A stretch of 64,000 nt of DNA from Cordia subcordata (Eukaryota > Streptophyta > Magnoliopsida > Boraginales > Cordiaceae). A program made the translations under genes and the position numbers. Positions 45,736-64,000 of this stretch are shown in pieces. The number at the start of each line of letters is the position of its first letter. The stretch's first letter is position 1. Under the pieces are notes generated by a model. The model was not told the origin of the DNA, did not search any database, and saw nothing but the letters and a program-made list of their open reading frames with translations. The DNA lies in NCBI GenBank assembly GCA_028554755.1, contig JAPTOF010000010.1:12498501-12562500 (forward strand), in the 5' to 3' direction.

Positions 45736-45995
45736 TGCGATAGTCATGCAGGTGAGTTCCAGTTCACGTTTGTTTGAAATTCGCTTTCACCTACATCTCG
45801 CGTGTATGGATCTAACAGATATCGATTATTTCCTTCTGCTTCCCACCTAAAAGATGCGATCCAAAAGAGCATTCAAAGAGGAAATATTCAACAAGTGTAA
45901 GCAAGAAACCGATAAGGAAGATAAGGAAAAGAAAAGCCAGAAGAAATTAGCCACTGCTCCTGCTCAAGTGCGTGCGAGGGAGAAAAACTCCCCGT

Positions 45996-47250
45996 AAGCT
46001 GTTAAAATGGCAGTTCTAAAAGACGACTAATTTGAAATAAAAGACAGCAGAGTTCAACACATTCAAGAAGCGAAGTAACCGACCAAAACCTCTCCCTATG
46101 CAACTATGGAGAAAAAAAGTAGTAACAAGTATGTATATATGTGAGTGCATGTTATAGGTAAATAGGAGAGGGGAAGAACTGAAATGTACAAATTACAATA
46201 TTTCCTTCTCTCCCATCTCCTTTTGTTGTCTGTTGTCCTTCAGGATCATTGAAGTGTATGGGCATGTTTTCTTCAAGTGAACAGCATTTAGAAAAGCATA
46301 GTAGGAAACCGGGATGCCTACTTCTAAAGTGATCAGTTTCTTATGCATTCCTACATATTTAGAAGTTGTGCATAACAAGCATTAGTCATGCAGCAAGGTC
46401 TAACAACACAGCACATATAGCAAAAAGGAAGCTAATGGCACACTCTCTTAAAATGTTTAGTAGTGACATTGTAATGTCAATTAGCATAATAACCTGCTTG
46501 ATGCAGTAGCCATTATATATTTACATTTCGTATAATTTAGTTAATCATAGGATTAACAATGAATCATTTAGAATCAACCAGAGAGTTTGACATAACATGT
46601 TACCTAATTATTAAAAAGAAAAAAAGGGAAAAAAAAATCCTAGCATTGAAAGGAAAAAATGGCTATTTTTTTCCCCCTTTAAAAAGGAAAAAAAGAAGAT
46701 GAAGAAGAAGAAGCTATAATTGTTTTACTTATAGTATAGAAGAGATCATGCAAAGTTTGGCAACAAAGAACACGCAAGCATTAAATTCTTTAAAAATAAA
46801 CGTAGTGCAGAATGGTTGAGTGGTGTGACACGTGATACACGCAATCAGCAAATTATATTAGATTATATAGATATGAAGATCTAAGCAACTCATCTCAGTC
46901 ATAACACTGAAGATGTGGGGTGTCTACATATTTAGTAATTAATTATCAATATGTGAAAGAACTGAAAACCAATCAAATGGAAATTTAAGGGGCATATACA
47001 ACTACATGCACCGTCACATATGCTTTAGAGCAGAGTCAAACAAGATTTTACACACTAAAAGTAGACTACGTCCCACCAGCTTAAGAGGTTCATTTTATCC
47101 TCAATTCTTACTATATCTATTCTCGATCATTTACCTTGGGATGGAGACAGAGGAACTCCCGATGCTGGGATCAAGAATGAAAGAGTATCACCACCACCAC
47201 AAACAAAAATGAATTTTCCACCATAACTTGTTCTTCAATCGTCAGACATT
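45996..47250. other. convergent intergenic region between the MLO relic and RIO2
   Basis: No gene recognised. It should contain the 3' untranslated region of RIO2 (minus strand) just below 47251. A purine-rich run (GAAGATGAAGAAGAAGAAGC) lies near 46695. Confidence 0.5.
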
Positions 47251-54839
<7,589 letters not shown>

Positions 54840-54902
54840 CTTCTTCTTTTTTTTTTCCCTTCTTTTTTTGCTTTCTTCTTCTCTTTTCTTTTGTCTTTTT
54901 TT

Positions 54903-54911
54903 TTAGGGTTT
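54903..54911 (-). promoter_or_regulatory. telo-box near the RIO2 5' end
   Basis: AAACCCTAA on the minus strand lies 64-72 nt upstream of the ATG. Telo-boxes are common near the start of plant genes for ribosome biogenesis and translation, which fits RIO2. Confidence 0.6.
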
Positions 54912-54922
54912 AACCAATAACT

Positions 54923-54932
54923 CCTTTTATAA
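54923..54932 (-). promoter_or_regulatory. TATA-like box of RIO2
   Basis: TTATAAAAGG on the minus strand, about 85-95 nt upstream of the start codon. A transcription start near 54895 would give a short A/G-rich leader (AAGAAGAAAGC-type). Confidence 0.5.
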
Positions 54933-54947
54933 GTTCACTTAATTTTT

Positions 54948-56929
54948 GCTACTATTTCTTTCTCTTCTGCTCTGGAAAATTAAATCCTGGAATAGCAACG
55001 ATAAATCTCAGCAGAATCTGCAGTTTCCAGAGCAAGGGAGGCTTGGCGGAGGAGTTTCTAGTGTTTGGGTTTTCATATACTAATAAAAAGACTTTTTTGA
55101 CCTTGTTCACAAATTGAAGGAACTGCAACCGAAGGTCCTTACTCTTTACCTTATTTTTGGTTTTAGGCCTCATTTAATACCATAAAAGTAGGACTCGGTT
55201 TGGAATAGAATTTACCTTAAATTTGTAATGGGATAAGCATGGTATTTGATAAGTGTTTGATATAATAACATAGTTTACTTTGTAACTATTGTTAGATTGA
55301 ACTGAATGAATGATGTCGTAAGTTAACTTGACAATATTGGTTTAATCCTAAGTCATGATATTACAATTTTTTTATTAAATAATAATTTATAAAATATAAA
55401 TTATTAATTATTTTTTCTATTTTTTTATTGAAAGTACAAATATTTTATATATATATGTATATATATCTCAAAATTTCTAACATGTAACAACTATAGATTA
55501 TAAATTATATTATAACTACAGACAAAAACATCTTATGAAAAGTATCTTATAAGTTATTTATGATAAGCTGATAACAAACGAACTTTTCAACAATCTACCA
55601 AATAAGATAAGTGTCTTATAATCACTTGTAACCAAACACAATATAGGTCTCAAACTTGTATTTTATTTCATGACAATATACCCGGAATGGTGATCAAGAA
55701 AAAAGAAAATATGATGTTGTTTTTTTTTTATTTTTTTCAATCACGAATACTTTTAGTGATGGAAGACAAATTATTAAAATTGTCTTTAATGAAAACTCGA
55801 CCGCAAAGGCTTTGAGGCTTTGAAGATAAACTAGTATTCAATCCATAAGAGAGATGGTTTTGACATAAATTTAATATTATCAAGTTACATCAATAACAAC
55901 GGGTTAAATTGTATTTTATTTAATGAATTTATAAATTTTATATCATACTAATATGTTGTCAATAAATTAATTTCTATTTAGATTTTCAATGAAATTAAAT
56001 ATTTCTTTACAACCTGAACGTTTTATCAATTTATATATGAAGTAAACATTTTAATTATTAATTTAAAATGATCAAAATACAATTCGATATATTTTAAAGT
56101 ATTTAAGAAAAGATAAAAAACCAATTATTTGATTTCTAATTTTACAACATATCTATATCATATATTTTATGTGTTTACATGTATCTAGTATTACAAAAGT
56201 TTTAGTTTTAACAACAAAAACAATAATAATAATACATTTATTTGTTATTATCTTTCAGTTGACTAATGAAAATAGGAACCAATATTAAATATTTTGGGAG
56301 CTTATGACAAAGTATTGTATGCATACACACAATTGAATACACAACTAAAGAAATATTCAATACTAAAAAAATACAGGACCTTCCATTAAAATTCAACCTC
56401 AATTAAACTAAGCTAAAAATTAAAAACAATTGATTGAAAATTTCCCCAAAAAATTAAAATAATATTGAAAATTGTATAAAAACAATTAATAAGAAATGTC
56501 AATGCATAGAAATTTACAAAAGATAAAATATGTTAATTAACTCCAATAATTTTTTTACACAAAAAGAAAGAAACTTGAACAATATTCTTGTACAGCCTAA
56601 TCTCTAACAAATACTACATTTGCAATAAAGCTCACTTCAAATATGTAATATTATATAAAGAAGAAATATTAATCTCATTTTTGAATAATAGAAAGAAATA
56701 ATTTGACATCTAAATAAATATTTAGTTCATGAAACTTAAAAAATAAAGAAAAATTTTGTTTGTAATATGCATACAAATAATAGACTTACATGTTTTCATC
56801 ATCCACTATTATTTTTTATTTTTTTATTTTTCACAAATTGGAGTATTAAATATTTCTATGTTAGTCCTAATCATCTATTGAATATGGTCAATCGAAGGAA
56901 AGATGGTTTAGTGTTAAACTAATATTAAT
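54948..56929. other. AT-rich intergenic region upstream of RIO2
   Basis: No gene recognised. Repetitive-looking stretches, such as ATAAGTGTCTTATAATCACT near 55603, suggest old MITEs that could not be bounded. Confidence 0.4.
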
Positions 56930-56947
56930 CCCGGTGCATTGCACGGG
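56930..56947. repeat. short GC-rich palindrome, Helitron-end-like
   Basis: CCCGGTGCATTGCACGGG forms a near-perfect hairpin in otherwise AT-rich DNA. On the minus strand it is followed within about 12 nt by ATTAG, reminiscent of the hairpin plus CTRR end of plant Helitrons, but the terminal tetranucleotide does not fit exactly. Such CCCGTGCAATGCACGGG motifs are common at plant repeat ends. Confidence 0.35.
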
Positions 56948-57982
56948 TTGTGTAAAAAAGGATCTAACTATAACTAAAATATGTGTGTTTTTACATAATT
57001 TTGAAATTATTTGTCGATTTATTGAATATATTTTTTTTAATCTAAAGATTAACGGATGATTTCAGTCATTTTTACTAAATAAAATAATCTGTCAATCAAT
57101 TTTTTTAGTTAAGATTTTTTAGTTTGAATATTTTCTAGTTTGGAATTTTTTTGGAAGATCTTTTTGCAGATATTTTTTATAGGAATTATCATAAGTTGAC
57201 ACGTAGAGTATTTAGTTCTTCTTTAAATTTTTTGTGCATGTTAAAGAAACTGACACACACAAAATAAGAGGAACAAATGCGTTGGCAAAATTCGATGGGT
57301 GACGGCAGTAACACATGTATAAAGCTAATTGGATTCGTATTTAGGAGGGAAGAAAAGTAGGCCAGTTGGTTTTAATTTTATCAATATGTAATGGAAATTT
57401 GCCAGTATTGCAAGAACATATGTTGCAGATCTTATCAAAAAATATATATAGTGACCATTCTAGATCCCCATCCACCAATAGAGCAAAGAGCATAGAGTAG
57501 TTCCTGTGGGGCAGCTAACCAGCAAAGGATAGGGCTAAGGATCTAGGGGTTTTTACATGGAAGTTATAAGTTAATTAGAAAATCAAAAGTTCCCACATTT
57601 AGCTTTTGTTCTTTTTGTTCTTTTTTCATCAAAAGTTTCCCACAATTTGCTTTTCTTTTCTTTTTTTTTTTTCTTAAGACAACTTATCTATCTTAAGTGT
57701 AAATTGTATTATACACCTCCCACACCATACACCACTCTTGCACTCTTTATAGACTTATGCGTCTATTATAGGCGCCTACCAAAAAAAGCATGTAAATACT
57801 TCACTCTCTCTTTGTTTCTCTATTCTCTCGCCTCGCATTGAGCTATTCTCTCTCTCAAAAAAAAAAAAAGCTGCCATCATCATCGTTGTCTCGCTACCAT
57901 TATTATTGTCTTGCTAGCATTATCTTCATCTCGCTCTTGCTCTCTCCTTTTTTTATCTCTTTTAACAGATCTATCTTTGTAT

Positions 57983-57984
<2 letters not shown>
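56948..57984. other. AT-rich intergenic region
   Basis: No gene recognised. CT-rich stretches at 57800-57960 precede a TA microsatellite. Confidence 0.4.

Positions 57985-58022
<38 letters not shown>
57985..58022. repeat. (TA)n microsatellite
   Basis: About 18 uninterrupted TA dinucleotides followed by an ACACATAC-rich stretch. Peptides predicted across it are artefacts. Confidence 0.9.
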
Positions 58023-58025
<3 letters not shown>

Positions 58026-58149
58026 CACATACAGAAACGAATATACTAAAATTATAGTAGATCTATTTGTATATAGATTTGTTTGTGTGTGCATACATAA
58101 ATACATACAGACATACATACACATAAGAAAATAAAAAAATATAGATAGG

Positions 58150-58500
58150 TTTTGAACACATCAATTATAGTTGTGAACATTTCGTTCAGTATTATGAATG
58201 TTTCGTTCAAAGTTGTGAACGTTTCGGTCTATGTTACGAACATCTCAATGACAGGTTGTGAACATTCGTTTATCAATTGTGAAAATATAATGTAAAACTT
58301 TTGAACATATAGAGTAAATTAAACTTATGAATATATTGCATAAAAATTGCGGGCAGTTAAGTTTTAGACATAAAGTATTAAAATTGTGAACGTAAAAGAT
58401 GAAATCTATAAATAATTAAAAATTATGAACGTGTAGTATTGTGAATGTACAAAATTGTAAATGTATAGCATAAAAGTTGCGAACACGCGTACTATCATGC
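58150..58500 (-). repeat. degenerate array of GTTCACAA-type units, copy 2 (inverted)
   Basis: Repeats such as AGTTGTGAACGTTTCGGTCT and AGCATAAAAGTTGCGAACAC recur every 20-35 bp. On the minus strand they read GTTCACAACTTTTATGCTAT-like, the same unit as at 38785-39155. A TA tract and ACACATAC stretch lie nearby, as in copy 1. Confidence 0.6.
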
Positions 58501-60480
58501 ACTGTGACATACATAGTGCTATCGCAATGTACTATGGGGGTGCATAGAATCCGGACTACTATCTTACGTAAAGTGTAATAAACAATAAAATTGTTCAACT
58601 TTGATAAATATCCAGAAGCAACATGTCAACAGATATTTGATGAATTATATAATATTATCTAATACTAAAAGTAAAGTTATGATGAATAATAATTTGAAAA
58701 TAATGTAATTCATTATTTATTTATCAAAGAAACCAAATTAAAAAAGTAAAAGCAAGACTTGTAAGCAAAGTGCAGTTGCATAGCACAATAGTATAACCAA
58801 GTAAACTAATAACTTTATGTAGATAAGGCTCACCTATGAAATTGACCAAACACTTTTATTGTCTACTAAAGTGTACTCACATGTATGTAAAAGAAAGTCT
58901 AACATCTAAATACCAAACACAAATAATTTCAAAAGTATATCTCTCAAGCTTTATTTAGTGTTTCAAGGAATGTTAGATATGATTTTCAAAAACCAAAAAC
59001 TCATGGTTGTTGTAGATCGGCCTCTTGGACTTCATCAACAGAGGGCTATAAGATTCATCCATATAAACAAGGTCATTACACTAGAACAAATCAAGAAAAA
59101 CTAAGTAGTTTGCAAGTTAATGTTTCCATATATACACTTGTTTGGATAGAATTTGTGTAGGATTACCCCTACTATACCCTGCAATCAAACCTTTAAAGAG
59201 CTAAAGCAATCAGATTGTCAAATAGTATAAAAGCAATAAAGTCTCAGTGTAAGATTTAGGAGCATATTGTAATTTCGACAATGGATGTAGTTGATAATTG
59301 CCAACAATTTCATAAAACCATAAATTTCATAAAGCTGAAAAAGAAAACCTAATACAATTCTAAAGCATAACATGGAAGATGCATAAATTTACATATTGAA
59401 TGTTACCTTTATACTCTACATTGTTCATATTACCATATACAATAATTGATACATCTTAGAAACAAGCATTTTAAGATAGAACCATTGCCCTAGTCATTGT
59501 CATTTAAGTTGAAGCCATAATAGAAGTCAAAAATCTTATATAGTTACAGGAAGTTAGACTAGGCTTGTAATTGGACTCATTTTTACTAATGTTTGTTATA
59601 AATACCAAAGTTGATTCTATCATATGCCATCCTAAAGTTAGACATTATATAATTCGACGTTGTAATACCGTGTGGTGTCATCTGACTTCAACTTTAAAAA
59701 CATACATAAAGAACAATAGAATAATTATTTGATTACATCATTTTTAAAGATGATGCTATGAAAGTTGCATAAGCTCCATATTTCTAATATAAGAAATCTA
59801 ATATCTTTTGAGCATAAACTCAATAGCAAGAAAGTTAACTAATTTCCATTGAATAAAGTATACAACTTATTCATCCTATATAAGTAAATATTCTCCACCT
59901 ACTAAATAATTTTCCATTAGGACTCTCTCCATAAGTCAATAAATATAATGAACTCAAAAGCAAAACTGAGAAAAAGTAAATGAGACATTTGTGGCAATGG
60001 TAATTGCTCAAAGTCAAAACTTCGTCCCATTAAACCCTTTATCATATATTCCCATTGTAGTGGAGTACAGTTATATACCCATAAAAAGAATGTGTTAATC
60101 CTCTATAAAAGAAATAGATCATAAGGTTTGAATTAATAACTTACACTTGTTTTCATATTTAAATCCAACTTCATTTATTGTCCTATCAAATACTAATATC
60201 AAACATGACATATTAATTAAACTTAAATCAATTCCCTTGACACTCAACAATCGACAGTGGAATGACCACCTGGGATAGCTAAACAAATTCATCCCTCCTT
60301 GTAAGATTCATAAGAATAAAGATACACCAATATAAGCATCACATATTCACATTTGAAGTATCTCAGGGAAAATATAAATATGAAAATAGGGAAATACGAG
60401 AAGAAAAGCAGAGAAGCAGTACCTTCTATTTAGCTTCAAAAATTTAACTGAAGCAAAAATAAAACTGTAATTACACCATT
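58501..60480. other. AT-rich intergenic region, no gene recognised
   Basis: No supported reading frame, splice pattern or bounded repeat was seen on either strand. Confidence 0.4.
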
Positions 60481-60487
60481 CGATAAC

Positions 60488-60652
60488 ATGCATATACATA
60501 TATATGTATATACATACATATGTATGTGTATGTATATATATATATGTATGTATATACATATATACATACACATACATTTGTATGTATATACATATATATG
60601 TATATATGTATATTATATATATATGTATGTATGTATGTATTTATGTATGTAT
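60488..60652. repeat. (TATG/CATA)n compound microsatellite
   Basis: About 165 bp built almost entirely from TATG, CATA, TACA and TA units. It includes self-complementary stretches such as ACATATATATGTATATACAT. The Tyr/Ile/His-rich frames on both strands are artefacts. Confidence 0.9.
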
Positions 60653-62060
60653 AATAGGAAGAAGCTTTGAAGTTTCTTGTGAAATTAAGTTGAAAAATCA
60701 TATTTCCCTATCAACGATGGGGGAAAAAGAAATATATTTTTTAATTAATAAAAGTAATTAATATCTTCAAAACGTAATGAGATGATAAAATAAAAAATAT
60801 TAATTAAAATGAAAAAAATGAAGCCTTATACAATATGGCTTATTTAATAACTAATCCCAAAAAACATGGCAATAACTAATCCAAAGGATAGAATAAAAAG
60901 CTAATTTTTTATAAAGTTGTTTTACCTATTGATTTGCATTACAATAGATGGTCAGATAAGAAAATGCATCGATTAATCTAGTTCCAGTATTCAAGGCAAG
61001 AAAGAAGTTGGTGGAAGTGGTTATTACTTTAGTATATGTAAATTAATGTTGATATTTGCCATGTTTAGGAGGTTCAGGGTTACAAAATAAAATCTATATA
61101 ATGGTATAGTCCAATTTTTTTGTCAACAAAAACCAAGTCGAATCTTATATTGCCAGATTTTTAAAGGTGACTCACTTATTTTTTGTTGAAGAGTCATATG
61201 CATTAGGGTTTATGAGAAGCTAGATACTGTTGGTAAGATGCTATCAAACTTCTATATTCTAACTGATTTTCACTGTTGTTGTGCTCTTCAATAATGGTTT
61301 TACTTCATAGTAGTTTTGATCACATAGTTGGTATTCTATCAGATTGTGAACATATAAGTTGTCTTCATCTTCAATTTATTTTTGTATAGCAGAATTGTCA
61401 TTGTGTTGAGTACTTAATGTGATTGATCTAGTCATTCATTTGTCTATATTATTATCTAATGCAAGGGTGAAGGAATGCTCAAACTACAAGAAGTGTTGCT
61501 GGTGGTAAAAGAAAGCAAGGATACAAAACTAAAATAGATAAGTGCAGTGACAGCAATACTCAAGTACTAATGTAAAATATAGATGAAAAGTTGATAAGTT
61601 TTTAATTTAAAAGCTACTTGGGTAAGTATTGAAATTTTGATGTGTTATCATAGAACTTATTTCAAAAAAGACTTTCATTATCTAAATTTGTTTAGCTAAA
61701 TGAGTCATTAAGCCTGAAACTACGAAATCCTGTATATGAAATCAGGTTTGGGGGCTTGATAGAATTGAAATGCACATCATTGAAGAAATAGCTCTAGAAG
61801 TGTATAATAAACAGGTGATAAGGCATTAGACACTTAAATCTCTAAGCTATTTTGTGGATAGTGTATTGTTGTACTTTAGAGTTTCACTTGCATTATGAAT
61901 TATTTTCTGTACTCAAAGTGTACACTACATATAGACATGCTTATACGACTGAATACAACAACACTTTTCACTCCAAATAACTTCTTTAATAGGTTTGATC
62001 CAACAAAAGGACGCTAGTTGTGCATGGTAACACAATTATGATTTAAGAAGACCATATCAA
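60653..62060. other. AT-rich intergenic region, no gene recognised
   Basis: No supported gene. It may include introns of the decayed gene whose clearest exon starts near 62061. Confidence 0.35.
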
Positions 62061-62351
62061 ATGGATTTTGGGTTTGCAAATGGCACACCTGTTCCTTCAA
62101 TTATTCTTCACGAGGAGGACAATGAAGATATTGCTAGGCTGTGTTGTGATTATGACATGTGGGATGGTGTAATTCCTCTCGCTAAATTATCTATGAAGAC
62201 TAAGGATTGTAACACATTCGGGGATGATTTCAAAAGGATGTATGTTATATTTGTTTGCAGATATTTATTGAACCCCATGTATGATTTATCGGTGAAAAAG
62301 GAATTGATTTATGTTACAAGGGATACGACTGCCATATCAAATTACAATTAA
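62061..62351 (+). pseudogene. plant-mobile-domain / Ulp1-associated transposon-type exon remnant
   Basis: A 96-codon frame reads FANGTPVPSIILHEEDNEDI, then WDGVIPLAKLSMKTKDC and DDFKRMYVIFVCRYLLNPMY. The pattern IPL-x-KL, about 12 residues, then DDFKR-x-x-(V/I)-(L/I)-(Y/F) resembles the domain found N-terminal in plant proteins of the plant-mobile-domain/DUF1985 and Ulp1-like group, often carried by Mutator-like transposons. The assignment is by resemblance only. No start context or complete gene is visible. Confidence 0.4.
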
Positions 62352-63300
62352 GCAATTTACATGTAAAAATTATTATGTGATGACATTGGACAATATACTC
62401 ATCTTAAGCTCTCTTATGTGACTAGTTGTCTGTTCCTTTTAAAGGTACTTAAATCCTTTTCTCATTTGTAGTAAGTAACTTTGCTTTATATTACTTTCAG
62501 AAAGGTTTTTATTAATTGTCTTCCCATATGTAAGTATTGTTCTCGGAGAGCTATAAACCCATGAGAAAGAGGTGTGCGATATATCACATGTAGCCATTCA
62601 TCAAATTTTGGACAACAGGAGAGGTCAAGAAAAGACTGCAAGATTATAACAAACTTGGCAGCTATGACTACAAAAATCTGATTTTTTAAGGAGATCAATT
62701 TAACTTTTTGGCTAGCATGCAAGATGCAACTGATTGCAGTGATGGTAGCTTGTCCTAGCTAGAGTCCAAAATTGATGAGTTGCAAGCTGATCAACATAAG
62801 CTGATAACAAAAGTTGACGATTAAGGTGATGGAGCTAAGGATTGAGGTGAAAGAGACAACTTGGCCATGAGATGTCTTGTTATTGAGTTGCTCTCCACTT
62901 TAAAAGGCAACAATGGTTACCAAGATGAATTATTAGAGAGTAAGAGTGGTTGTTTGGTAGATGAAAACGAGGGGAAAGACAAAGAACTGTTAAACATATA
63001 GATAAAGGAAAATTCACCTTCTGTTGATAGTAACAACCAGTAGCTCCAGTAGAGAATAAGACAAGCTACAACAAAAATTTCGATGAAATTGTCTCCATTA
63101 AGTCTTTAGTAGACAAAGGCAAACATGAGCACAACTTTGACAACCCTCTTTCCGAGCCCATCTTTGACAACTTTCCCTCCCACAAAAGATTGTTCAAGAA
63201 CAACGAAGAGATTATAAAAGAAGACCAAGTGTTAAATTTCAATAATCTAACTAATGGTCACGAAGGCCTTTGAATGGCTGTTGTATCAATATTAGATGGT
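62352..63300 (+). pseudogene. degenerate downstream coding-like region
   Basis: The plus strand has in-phase fragments with stops: a coiled-coil-like LESKIDELQADQHKLITKVD near 62761-62822, MRCLVIELLSTLKGNN near 62870, and the acidic, Lys-rich DNPLSEPIFDNFPSHKRLF near 63140-63195. Codon-like composition contrasts with surrounding AT-rich DNA. It probably continues the remnant at 62061. No function can be assigned. Confidence 0.3.
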
Positions 63301-64000
63301 CTCTGATTCATGTCAAATTATAGATGTTTGAAAGATTATATTTTTGGAAAAAGAGTTGGATGACATGCAAGTTTCTTCCGCACTCTGTTGCATAAATTAT
63401 TTTACTATCCACTGATATGTGATATTTTTAATTTTGAAATCTCAATGCAATTTGCTATCCATTATAGAGAAATAATAGCTTCAATGCTCGATATGAATCT
63501 GTCACTCACAAGGAAGCAAATGTGGAAATTATGCCTAGGACATTCCTTTAAGATGACGTGGGTTGTTACTACATGTAAATAAGTTCTTTCGCAAATTTTA
63601 CATCACTTGTATATGATATATGTGTATCTATTTTCATTATAGATCATTGATACATTTGTTGCAGGCTTGACTACTCGAATGGAAAGTAATGGACGAAACA
63701 TTTCGTTATGCTTCATTCCTACTATATGCACGGTATGAGACTTAACCAGTTTACAAATTTGTTGTATGAGTAGCAACAGTCTATTTATTAAACATGTTGT
63801 ATGTAAAGACAAATATGTGGAAGATAGCCCTCTTGGCTAAGCAATTGGTAAAGAATTATTTCTTACCGACCAACTATGGTAGGAATTTGCTTTTCTGCAA
63901 AAATATAATTTTGCTTGATTTGGTAGTGAATTCTTTCTCAGATGTATTTACTTGGTTTTCATTCACTATATTTTCCTGTCTTTTGCCTTTTTACATATAA
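63301..64000 (+). pseudogene. possible further exons of the same decayed gene
   Basis: An open segment near 63470-63573 (ASMLDMNLSLTRKQMWKLC, then GHSFKMTWVVTTC) is followed by a GT-like donor (about 63575). After TTGTTGCAG at 63664 comes GLTTRMESNGRNISLCFIPT, then a GT at 63733. The arrangement looks like two exons around an 85-90 nt intron, of the sort seen in Ulp1-like transposon genes. The remaining sequence to the edge is unassigned. Confidence 0.3.

Larger units (their letters stand above)
28961..45995 (+). pseudogene. MLO-family seven-transmembrane protein gene, fragmented and interrupted by two Copia elements
   Basis: MLO proteins are plasma-membrane seven-helix proteins with a C-terminal calmodulin-binding tail, known for roles in powdery mildew susceptibility. 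Recognisable exons with splice signals: 28961-29090 (VVAVVCLVIVAISLSVEKLL, then NYLGQ; donor GT at 29091); 30085-30166 (YATMRRGFIM); 30288-30369 (CPEHA, then QDDFKHVVEI); 35884-35933 (WYHWLFFVIFLLLNVH); 39478-39517 (RWHAYFWISFIP); 39973-40169 (LFLIVGTKLEHIINEM, KPSDEHYWF, FQNSFQTAFFFWIW); 40261-40320 (MGQNGYRIPCFVVG); 40674-40723 plus 45741-45750 (VLVQFVSSYYTLPWYAIVMQ); and possibly 45854-45995 (RSKRAFKEEIFNK and a Lys-rich end). Lesions: the expected ATG is AAG at 28961-28963. There are frameshifts in exon 1 (about 29010), in 30085-30166, in 30288-30369, at about 40115 and at about 40278, and a TGA at the end of the 39478 exon. The exons for helices 2-3 and the first loops were not found. Copia 2 lies in an intron and Copia 3 inside an exon. 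Confidence 0.85.

Noticed and set aside
45854..45995. Independent small gene starting at ATG 45854
   Set aside because: It lies just downstream of the MLO exon, in the expected position for the segment following the last helix, and has an acceptor-like AAAG before it. It is therefore treated as part of the MLO relic, though with less certainty than the other exons.
54952..55173. 73-codon basic frame on the minus strand upstream of RIO2
   Set aside because: Lys-rich and without recognisable features, it lies upstream of the inferred RIO2 TATA box and has no supporting splice or promoter signals.
57838..58134. 98-codon plus-strand frame
   Set aside because: It crosses a TA microsatellite and CT-rich low-complexity DNA and has no protein-like features.
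60347..60761. Overlapping reading frames on both strands rich in Tyr, Ile and His
   Set aside because: They are translations of a TATG/CATA compound microsatellite.

Overview
The window is nuclear DNA from a flowering plant, probably a eudicot. Protein-coding information is split by GT-AG introns, the DNA is AT-rich, and LTR retrotransposons, MITEs, a SINE and CACTA ends dominate. One apparently intact host gene is present, a RIO2 protein kinase on the minus strand (47251-54839). Its twelve exons join at GT-AG junctions into a 469-residue frame. Two host-gene relics are also present: a hybrid proline-rich (8-cysteine) protein gene with a frameshift (17791-18158), and an MLO-type seven-transmembrane gene on the plus strand whose recognisable exons are scattered over 28961-45995.

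Layout. 1-1033 holds a Gypsy RNase H scrap, a possible orphan exon and an array of hairpin-forming 27-29 bp repeats. 1034-4570 is a truncated Tat-lineage Gypsy element on the minus strand with its 5' LTR. 4571-9294 is two copies of a 3178-bp tandem unit, each with the same unnamed repeat followed by a CACTA-type terminus. 9295-16195 is a 5'-truncated, degenerate Athila-lineage Gypsy element with its 3' LTR. 16196-21028 carries further copies of the unnamed repeat, the proline-rich pseudogene, a short repeat with an snRNA-type promoter, and a tRNA-type SINE with 19-bp target duplications. 21034-27526 is Copia element 1, with a TSD and similar LTRs but broken coding regions.

27532-45995 is the ruin of the MLO gene. 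Copia element 2 (30477-35310) sits in one of its introns and Copia element 3 (40724-45735) sits inside one of its exons. Several MITEs decorate the introns. The MLO relic and RIO2 are convergent. 54840-64000 is AT-rich intergenic sequence with microsatellites, an array of GTTCACAA-type repeats, and a decayed gene of possible plant-mobile-domain/Ulp1 transposon type near the right edge.

By-eye LTR comparison suggests Copia 3 inserted first, then Copia 2, then Copia 1. No CRISPR, tRNA or rRNA genes, bacterial features or integrated viruses were recognised. All alignments and identity estimates were made by eye.
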